Below, one piece after another: positions 58,445 to 64,000 of a stretch of DNA of 64,000 nucleotides; the stretch's first letter is position 1; each line of letters begins with the position of its first letter. The translations under genes were made by a program, and so were the position numbers. The DNA is from Massilia sp. Mn16-1_5 (GTDB taxonomy: Bacteria; Pseudomonadota; Gammaproteobacteria; Burkholderiales; Burkholderiaceae_D): positions 1 to 64,000 of the forward strand of contig NZ_PPXQ01000014.1 of assembly GCF_004798585.1 (NCBI RefSeq), read 5' to 3'. Under the pieces are notes generated by a model. It worked only from the letters and a program-made list of their open reading frames with translations. It ran no database searches and had not been told where the DNA came from.

Positions 58445-59290
58445 CTACAGCCAGGCGCCGATCAGTGCCGCCAGCGGCAGTACCGGAACCAGGGCGTCGA
58501 TCCGGTCGAGCACCCCACCGTGGCCCGGCAACAGGTTGCTGCTGTCCTTCATGCCGGCGCGGCGCTTGAGCTGGGATTCGAACAGGTCGCCGACGATGCT
58601 GGCGGCGACGATCAGGATCAGGATGGCGTACGTGGCAGCCCAGCCAAGACTGGCCTGCACGCGCACCGGGAAAGTGTTAGACAGCGCGCCGCCCGCGGTG
58701 TTACCGCCGAAGACGATCACGCCGGTCGCGATCGCGAGCACGGCGATGCCGCCGCCGATCGCGCCTTCCCAGGATTTGCCGGGCGAGATCGACGGCGCCA
58801 GCTTGCGCTTGCCGAAGGCCTTGCCCGAGAAGTAGGCGAAGATGTCGGCGGCCCAGACGATGGCCATCACCGACAGCAGGTAGAGCGGCGAATACGAGAA
58901 CAGGGTCACGATGGCTGCGAAGCAGCCGACCAGGGCCACGGCATAGGTCAGGCTCAGCAGGGTGTTGGCGGTACTGTCGAGGGCCGGCAGGCCGACCTTG
59001 AGCGAGGGTGCGAAGCGCAAGGCCCAGAGCAGGATGCTGATCGCGAACCAGAAGGTTGGCGATGCGCCATTGCCGCTGAAGAAGAAGGTCCAGGCAAAGG
59101 CGGCGGTCCAGAACACGGCCACCACGACGGCCTTGCCCGACTTCGGGTTAAACAGGCGGAAGGTTTCCCAGATCGCGGCGCCGAAGAAGGCGGTCGCCAC
59201 CACCGCGAAGGCCGTGAAGTTGTTGGAATACAGGACCGGCAGCAGGACTGCCAGCAGCACGAGCGCGGTGAGGATCCGGGTTTTCAGCAT
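58445..59290 (-). CDS. cdsA: Phosphatidate cytidylyltransferase
   Basis: Makes CDP-diacylglycerol for phospholipids. A 281-residue membrane protein with about eight helices and the CdsA signature [12 protein letters not shown], followed by [20 protein letters not shown] and [17 protein letters not shown] at 59290 overlaps the uppS stop by one base (TGATG). Confidence 0.95.
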   Translation of the reverse strand: MLKTRILTALVLLAVLLPVLYSNNFTAFAVVATAFFGAAIWETFRLFNPKSGKAVVVAVFWTAAFAWTFFFSGNGASPTFWFAISILLWALRFAPSLKVGLPALDSTANTLLSLTYAVALVGCFAAIVTLFSYSPLYLLSVMAIVWAADIFAYFSGKAFGKRKLAPSISPGKSWEGAIGGGIAVLAIATGVIVFGGNTAGGALSNTFPVRVQASLGWAATYAILILIVAASIVGDLFESQLKRRAGMKDSSNLLPGHGGVLDRIDALVPVLPLAALIGAWL

Positions 59291-60048
59291 CAGTTGTTGT
59301 TTGTCTTGTTGGCCACTTGTTCGCCGGTGCGGCCGAAACGGCGCTCGCGGCTCTGGTAGGACGCGATCGCCGCGTCCAGGGACTCGACCGAGAAATCCGG
59401 CCAGTAGGTATCGGTGAAGTACAGCTCGGAATACGCCAGCTGCCACAGCAGGAAGTTCGAGATGCGCTCTTCCCCGCCGGTGCGGATGAACAGGTCGGGC
59501 TCCGGCGCATAGGCCATCGCCAAGTGCGGCGCCAGCATGTCTTCCGTAAACTCGGTGACGCCGGGGTTGGCGGCGACCATCTTGCTCGTTGCCTGCATGA
59601 TGTCCCAGCGGCCGCCATAGTTGGCGCAGACGGTGACGGTCAGGCGGGTATTGTTGGCGGTACGGCGCTCGGCGTTGGCGATCATCTCGCGCAGCTTGGC
59701 GTCGAAGCGCGACAGGTCACCCACGACTTTCAGCCGGATGTTATTCGCGTGCATCTTCGAGACTTCGCGCTCGAGCGCGGTCACGAACAGGCGCATCAAC
59801 AGCGAAACTTCTTCTTCGGGACGGCGCCAGTTTTCCGAGGAAAATGCGAACAGGGTCAGGTATTCGACCCCGCGCAGCACGCAGGCCTCGACCACGCCGC
59901 GCACCGCTTCCACGCCCTTGACGTGACCGGCCACGCGCGGCAGCAGGCGCTTGGTCGCCCAGCGGCCGTTGCCATCCATGATGACGGCGATATGGCGCGG
60001 GACGGTCGGCACATCGGGAACTACGGTCGTCGAACTCTTGAAGATCAT
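59290..60048 (-). CDS. uppS: Undecaprenyl (polyprenyl) diphosphate synthase
   Basis: Cis-prenyltransferase that makes the lipid carrier for peptidoglycan and O-antigen. 252 residues: [16 protein letters not shown] with catalytic Asp25, [18 protein letters not shown], and [20 protein letters not shown]. Typical length. Followed by cdsA. Confidence 0.96.
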   Translation of the reverse strand: MIFKSSTTVVPDVPTVPRHIAVIMDGNGRWATKRLLPRVAGHVKGVEAVRGVVEACVLRGVEYLTLFAFSSENWRRPEEEVSLLMRLFVTALEREVSKMHANNIRLKVVGDLSRFDAKLREMIANAERRTANNTRLTVTVCANYGGRWDIMQATSKMVAANPGVTEFTEDMLAPHLAMAYAPEPDLFIRTGGEERISNFLLWQLAYSELYFTDTYWPDFSVESLDAAIASYQSRERRFGRTGEQVANKTNNN

Positions 60049-60085
60049 AAATCGATTGCCATCGCGGCAATTATTCTAAAAAATA

Positions 60086-60121
60086 CGGTGAAAGAAGCGG
60101 TGAAAAAAGCGGTGAAAAGCG
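60086..60121. repeat. Three tandem 12-bp units (CGGTGAAAGAAG type) in the uppS-frr spacer
   Basis: CGGTGAAAGAAG, CGGTGAAAAAAG and CGGTGAAAAG-CGG follow one another in the 168-base gap between uppS and frr. No regulatory role is evident; it may be a slippage product. Confidence 0.6.
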
Positions 60122-60216
60122 GACCCCTGCGGATTTTGGCCCGCACGCGCCCGCTTGCTGCTTTCAATTACTTTTTGTTACCAATCCAGTGCAGGTGCAG
60201 GAAAGGACCCGCCATC

Positions 60217-60777
60217 TTACACGGTCAGGACTTCTTTTTCCTTCTCGGCGACCAGCTTGTCGATGTCGGCGACAAACTTGTCGGTCAGCTTCTGGATGTC
60301 GTCCGATGCGCGGCGCTCGTCGTCTTCCGAAGCGGTCTTGTCCTTGACCATTTTCTTCAGCTGTTCGTTGGCGTCGCGGCGGATGTTACGCACGGCGATC
60401 TTCGCGTCTTCGGCTTCCGACTTGACCAGCTTGACCATTTCCTTGCGGCGCTCTTCGGTCAGCGGCGGGGTCGGCACGCGGATCATTTCGCCGAAGGAGG
60501 ACGGGTTCAGGCCCAGGTCGGCATCGCGGATCGCCTTTTCGACCGTGGTCAGCATTTTCTTCTCGAAAGGCTGCACGCCGATGGTGCGGGCGTCGATCAG
60601 GGTGACGTTGGCGACGCCACTCAACGGGGTCGGCGAACCGTAGTATTCGACCATCACGTGATCGAGGATGCCGGTATGGGCGCGGCCGGTACGGACCTTG
60701 GCCAGGTCGGCCTTCAGGGTCTCGATCGACTTGTTCATGCGCTCTTGCGCATTTTTCTTCACGTCAGCTAAGGACAT
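60217..60777 (-). CDS. frr: Ribosome recycling factor
   Basis: Splits post-termination ribosomes with EF-G. A 186-residue helical protein: [40 protein letters not shown], and [13 protein letters not shown]. Typical length and order after pyrH. Confidence 0.97.
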   Translation of the reverse strand: MSLADVKKNAQERMNKSIETLKADLAKVRTGRAHTGILDHVMVEYYGSPTPLSGVANVTLIDARTIGVQPFEKKMLTTVEKAIRDADLGLNPSSFGEMIRVPTPPLTEERRKEMVKLVKSEAEDAKIAVRNIRRDANEQLKKMVKDKTASEDDERRASDDIQKLTDKFVADIDKLVAEKEKEVLTV

Positions 60778-60809
60778 GCTGCTCTCCTGTTATTTACGAG
60801 TTACTAGAT

Positions 60810-61526
60810 TTAAACGTGCACCAGGGTACCTTCGTCTTCGCCCATGATGACGCGCTTGAGCGCGCCGGGCTTGACGATCGAGAACACCTTGATCGGGAGT
60901 TTCTGGTCACGGCAGAGGGCGAACGCGGTGGCGTCCATCACCTGCAGCTGCTTCGAGATCGCCTCGTCGAAGGAGATCGATTCGTAGCGGGTGGCGCTGG
61001 CATCCTTGGCCGGATCGGCCGTGTAGACGCCGTCGACCTTGGTGGCCTTGAGGACGATCTGGGCGCCCACTTCGGCGCCGCGCAGGGCGGCCGCGGTGTC
61101 GGTGGTGAAGAAGGGATTGCCGGTGCCGGCGGCGAAGACGACGACCTTGCCCTCTTCCAGGTATTGCAGCGCTTTCGGGCGCACGTAAGGCTCGACCACC
61201 TGGTCGATGCCGATCGCCGACATCACGCGCGCGGTGATGCCGACATGGCGCATGGCGTCGGCCAGTGCCAGCGCATTCATGACGGTGGCCAGCATGCCCA
61301 TGTAGTCGGCGGTGGCGCGGTCCATGCCCTGCGCACCCGGCGCGACGCCACGGAAGATGTTGCCGCCGCCAATCACGACCGCCAGCTCGACACCCAGCTC
61401 CGCCACTTCCGCGACGTCGGCAACCATGCGATCGATGGTGGCGCGATTGATGCCGAACTGATCGTCGCCCATCAGCGCTTCGCCAGACAGTTTGAGGAGG
61501 ACTCGTTGGTAGGCTGGTTTTGTCAT
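60810..61526 (-). CDS. pyrH: UMP kinase
   Basis: Phosphorylates UMP to UDP; allosterically controlled by GTP and UTP in bacteria. A 238-residue amino-acid-kinase-fold protein: [28 protein letters not shown], and [15 protein letters not shown]. In the rpsB-tsf-pyrH-frr block, 188 bases after tsf. Confidence 0.97.
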   Translation of the reverse strand: MTKPAYQRVLLKLSGEALMGDDQFGINRATIDRMVADVAEVAELGVELAVVIGGGNIFRGVAPGAQGMDRATADYMGMLATVMNALALADAMRHVGITARVMSAIGIDQVVEPYVRPKALQYLEEGKVVVFAAGTGNPFFTTDTAAALRGAEVGAQIVLKATKVDGVYTADPAKDASATRYESISFDEAISKQLQVMDATAFALCRDQKLPIKVFSIVKPGALKRVIMGEDEGTLVHV

Positions 61527-61634
61527 GATGAAGCGCTCTCCTAAAAATGTATGGTTCGAATTCGGTTCTGGCTTCAGGCTGGGCCTGGAGCCTCATCTGC
61601 AAATGTACAGATGGCGGCGAAATCGTGTCGCCGT

Positions 61635-61656
61635 CGTACGGCGCGCACGCCGTACG
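61635..61656. repeat. CGTACGGCG/CGCCGTACG inverted repeat in the tsf-pyrH spacer
   Basis: A 9-bp perfect stem with loop CGCA, between the tsf terminator and pyrH. It could lie in the pyrH leader RNA. Similar in build but not in sequence to the GGGCATGCCC palindromes. Confidence 0.7.
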
Positions 61657-61683
61657 AACCCATCGCGTATAAAACGACGGGTT

Positions 61684-61709
61684 AAAAAAACGGGCCTTGC
61701 GGCCCGCTT
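61684..61709 (-). terminator. Rho-independent terminator after tsf
   Basis: On the minus strand CGGGCC-GCAA-GGCCCG is followed by TTTTTTT, starting six bases after the tsf stop. It separates rpsB-tsf from pyrH-frr, implying a promoter for pyrH in 61527-61683. Confidence 0.9.
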
Positions 61710-61714
61710 TCACA

Positions 61715-62623
61715 TTACTGCTTGTTGGCAGCCATCTGGGCTGCGACTTCTGCTGCGAAGTCGTCGACCTTCTTCTCGATGCCCTCGCCCACGACGTACA
61801 TCGTGAACGACTTCACCGTGGTGTTGGTGGCCTTCAGCATCTGCTCGATCGACTGCTTGTCGTTCTTCACGAACGCCTGGTTCAGCAGCGACACTTCCTT
61901 CAGGTACTTCTGGACCGAACCTTCGAGGCGCTTGGCCAGGATTTCCGGCGACTGGGCCGGCTTGCCTTCGGCGGCGGCCTTCTCGGCATCTTCCTGGGCC
62001 TTCAGCTGGGCAACCGAACGCTCTTTCTCGATCAGTTCAGCAGGCACTTGCTCCGACGACAGAGCGACCGGCTTCATCGCGGCGATGTGCATCGCGACGT
62101 CCTTGCCGACCTGCTCGTCCGCGCCTTCGTATTCGACCATGACGCCGATACGGGTGCCGTGCAGGTAGGAAGCCAGCTTGCCGGTGGTGTCGAAACGCTG
62201 GAAGCGGCGCACGGTCATATTTTCACCGATTTTGCCGATCAGTGCCGAACGCAGCGCGTCGAAGGTCTGGCCGCCGGCGTCCAGTTGCGACAGGGCAGCG
62301 ACGTCCGCTGGGTTCTGCTCAGCAACCAGCTTGGCTGCCAGGTTGGCCATGGCCAGGAACTCGTCGTTCTTGGCGACGAAGTCGGTTTCGCTGTTGATCT
62401 CGACCAGCGCGCCGACGTTGCCGGCGATGTAGGTCGCAACCACGCCTTCGGCGGTCACGCGCGACGAGGCCTTCGAGGCCTTGCCGCCCAGCTTGACGCG
62501 CAGGATCTCTTCGGCACGGCCCATGTCGCCTTCGGCTTCGGTCAGGGCCTTCTTGCATTCCATCATAGGCGCATCGGTCTTCGCGCGCAGTTCACCCACC
62601 ATCGCTGCAGTAATCGCTGCCAT
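61715..62623 (-). CDS. tsf: Elongation factor Ts
   Basis: Guanine-nucleotide exchange factor for EF-Tu. 302 residues: UBA-like N-terminal domain ([20 protein letters not shown]), the exchange core with [10 protein letters not shown], and the C-terminal module. Slightly longer than the E. coli protein. Downstream of rpsB with an attenuator between. Confidence 0.97.
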   Translation of the reverse strand: MAAITAAMVGELRAKTDAPMMECKKALTEAEGDMGRAEEILRVKLGGKASKASSRVTAEGVVATYIAGNVGALVEINSETDFVAKNDEFLAMANLAAKLVAEQNPADVAALSQLDAGGQTFDALRSALIGKIGENMTVRRFQRFDTTGKLASYLHGTRIGVMVEYEGADEQVGKDVAMHIAAMKPVALSSEQVPAELIEKERSVAQLKAQEDAEKAAAEGKPAQSPEILAKRLEGSVQKYLKEVSLLNQAFVKNDKQSIEQMLKATNTTVKSFTMYVVGEGIEKKVDDFAAEVAAQMAANKQ

Positions 62624-62704
62624 GTTTTTCTCCCAAAATGTGTTCAGTGTCGCGGATGTTCGCTAAAAACATCCACACGATAATTTCTTGCTAATTCGGT
62701 GTTT

Positions 62705-62740
62705 AAAAAAAGGGGTGCGCAGCCATGGCCCAGCACCCCT
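62705..62740 (-). terminator. Attenuator/intrinsic terminator between rpsB and tsf
   Basis: On the minus strand AGGGGTGC and GCACCCCT pair around a loop, followed by seven T. Partial termination here would lower tsf relative to rpsB; a hairpin at this position is known from rpsB-tsf operons. Confidence 0.85.
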
Positions 62741-62773
62741 TTCTACGCGGCGAGCGTCATGCCCGCCTACGAT

Positions 62774-63523
62774 TTATGCCTGCTCGGAGACTTCGACGAA
62801 GTCGTCGCCGCCGGCCTTGACCATCTCAACGACTTCGTTGGTGGCGTTGGCACGGCCTTCCAGGATCGCATCGGCGACGCCGCGTGCGTACAGGGTGATG
62901 GCCTTCGACGAGTCGTCGTTGCCAGGGATCACGTGGGTGACGCCTTCTGGCGAGTGGTTGGTATCGACCACGCCGATGACCGGGATGCCCAGCTTGCCGG
63001 CTTCGGTGATGGCGCCCTTGTGGTAGCCGACGTCGACGACGAAGATTGCGTCAGGCACGCCGCCCAGTTCCTTGATGCCGCCGATCGACTTCTTCAGCTT
63101 TTCCATTTCGCGCGAGAACATCAGCGCTTCTTTCTTCGACAGCTTCTCGACCGAACCGTCTTCCACTTGCGCTTCCATGTCTTTCAGGCGCTTGATCGAG
63201 GTCTTGATGGTCTTGAAGTTGGTCAGCATGCCGCCCAGCCAGCGCTGGTCGACGTAAGGAACACCAGCGCGCTGGGCTTCAGCGGCGATGATGTCGCGCG
63301 CCTGGCGCTTGGTGCCGACCATCAGGATAGTGCCGCGGTTGGCCGAGATCTGCTTGATGGTTTTCATCGCATCCTGGTACATCGCCATGGTCTTTTCCAG
63401 GTTGATGATGTGGATCTTGTTGCGATGACCGAAGATGAACGGTGCCATCTTTGGGTTCCAGAAACGGGTCTGGTGGCCGAAGTGAATACCGGCTTCCAGC
63501 ATTTCGCGCATAGTAACGGACAT
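62774..63523 (-). CDS. rpsB: 30S ribosomal protein S2
   Basis: 249 residues: [54 protein letters not shown] and the late [24 protein letters not shown] precedes the ATG. First gene of the minus-strand core block, with a clear promoter upstream. Confidence 0.98.
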   Translation of the reverse strand: MSVTMREMLEAGIHFGHQTRFWNPKMAPFIFGHRNKIHIINLEKTMAMYQDAMKTIKQISANRGTILMVGTKRQARDIIAAEAQRAGVPYVDQRWLGGMLTNFKTIKTSIKRLKDMEAQVEDGSVEKLSKKEALMFSREMEKLKKSIGGIKELGGVPDAIFVVDVGYHKGAITEAGKLGIPVIGVVDTNHSPEGVTHVIPGNDDSSKAITLYARGVADAILEGRANATNEVVEMVKAGGDDFVEVSEQA

Positions 63524-63850
63524 GTAATTCTCCAGGGTTAAGTCTTGAATAACGGCCAGTCACCATAAAGGCACCCTTGTCGGCCGCATTCGCGATTTGT
63601 TAAATAAATAGTCTACTCAGTGAGCAACTGAGCAACATTGCCGGACCTCAGCCCAAGCAACCCGAGATTCTAGCGGGATTCAGTCCGTTTTTCAAGCGTA
63701 ACAATGTATGCGCGGCGGGTGGGACGGAACGGCCGGGCTCCTCTCTTCGGCAGGGGCAGTACGCATACCTTATAATGTCGGCATCCTGGCCGCGCTCCGA
63801 AACACTGAAACATACGCGCCGGCCCTCACCGAACGAATACCGAACCGCTT
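63524..63850. other. Divergent promoter region between rpsB and map
   Basis: No coding sequence is supported. It contains the rpsB promoter (63667-63695) and a leader of about 135 bases with a TCAGTTGCTCACTGA hairpin (complement of 63624-63641), which may be the site of S2 autoregulation. A map promoter must lie near 63700-63800 but is not obvious. Confidence 0.6.
63667..63695 (-). promoter_or_regulatory. Sigma-70 promoter of rpsB-tsf
   Basis: On the minus strand TTGAAA (63695-63690), a 17-bp spacer and TAGAAT (63672-63667). Both hexamers match the consensus at most positions with ideal spacing, about 145 bases upstream of the rpsB ATG. Confidence 0.8.
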
Positions 63851-64000
63851 ATGTCCATCTCCATCAAGACTCCGGAAGAAATCGAAGGCATGCGCCTGGC
63901 CGGCCGCCTCGGCGCCGAAGTGCTCGACTACATCACGCCTTTCGTGAAACCGGGCGTCACCACGGGCGAGCTCGACCGCCTGTGCCACGAATACATGACT
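63851..64000 (+). CDS. map: Methionine aminopeptidase type I, N-terminal part (cut by window end)
   Basis: Fifty codons are visible: MSISIKTPEEIEGMRLAGRL and later KPGVTTGELDRLCHEYMT, the start of a type I methionine aminopeptidase, which removes initiator Met. The metal-binding residues lie beyond the window. Divergent from rpsB, as is usual in proteobacteria. Confidence 0.95.
   Translation, partial: MSISIKTPEEIEGMRLAGRLGAEVLDYITPFVKPGVTTGELDRLCHEYMT

Noticed and set aside
63567..63660. Small RNA or tRNA in the rpsB-map gap
   Set aside because: A short TCAGTTGCTCACTGA hairpin is present but no cloverleaf or terminator; it fits better as the rpsB leader.

Overview
The window looks like a chromosomal segment of a betaproteobacterium of the Oxalobacteraceae, most like Massilia and its relatives. 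The reasons are high GC with strong third-position GC bias, the order rpsB-tsf-pyrH-frr-uppS-cdsA-dxr-rseP-bamA-ompH-lpxD-fabZ-lpxA-lpxB-rnhB, the ratA-rnfH/smpB divergent block, ppsA facing ppsR, and many c-di-GMP signalling proteins. The genus is inferred from gene order and protein style; no rRNA is present to settle it.

Layout. Positions 1-3100 are AT-richer and look acquired: the end of one IS3-family element, a HlyD/CvaA-type secretion adaptor cut short by it, small reading-frame remnants, and a second, frameshifted IS3-family element. Then come guaB and guaA (3.2-6.4 kb), a DUF4124 protein, a membrane diguanylate cyclase, rnfH/ratA/smpB, a Bcr/CflA exporter, a stand-alone signal peptidase I, and a Fur-box-controlled iron-uptake pair (PepSY reductase-like membrane protein and TonB-dependent receptor, 12.7-16.3 kb). 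At 16.3-19.5 kb lies the most interesting gene: a 1056-residue protein with an Mrr-like nuclease domain and a STAND-type NTPase, probably an anti-phage sensor, behind an SDR/SPFH/NfeD membrane-protein run. ppsA and ppsR (23.6-27.1 kb) are followed by an ion and osmotic-stress cluster (DUF2254, CPA1 antiporter, YetF-like DUF421, DUF305, MscS, K+ channel). That cluster ends in a deletion scar where the tail of a porin gene abuts the 3' half of a BCCT transporter gene. Next are a hybrid histidine kinase, an S41-like protease, an HDOD protein, an H-NOX gas sensor translationally coupled to a GAF-GGDEF-EAL protein, an FdhF/YdeP-like oxidoreductase with FdhD, a metallophosphoesterase whose 3' end is duplicated downstream, a Cys-rich GFA-like protein and a REC-EAL protein.

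From 47.8 kb to 63.5 kb runs the minus-strand core block for translation, isoprenoid and phospholipid synthesis, outer-membrane assembly and lipid A, starting from a good sigma-70 promoter before rpsB. map starts on the plus strand at the right edge.

Non-coding structure is rich. There is a family of GC-rich palindromes (GTAGGGCGGGCATGCCCGCG type and relatives), often in facing pairs between convergent genes, and a 102-bp near-palindrome between rseP and bamA. Several intrinsic terminators and two Fur boxes are also visible.
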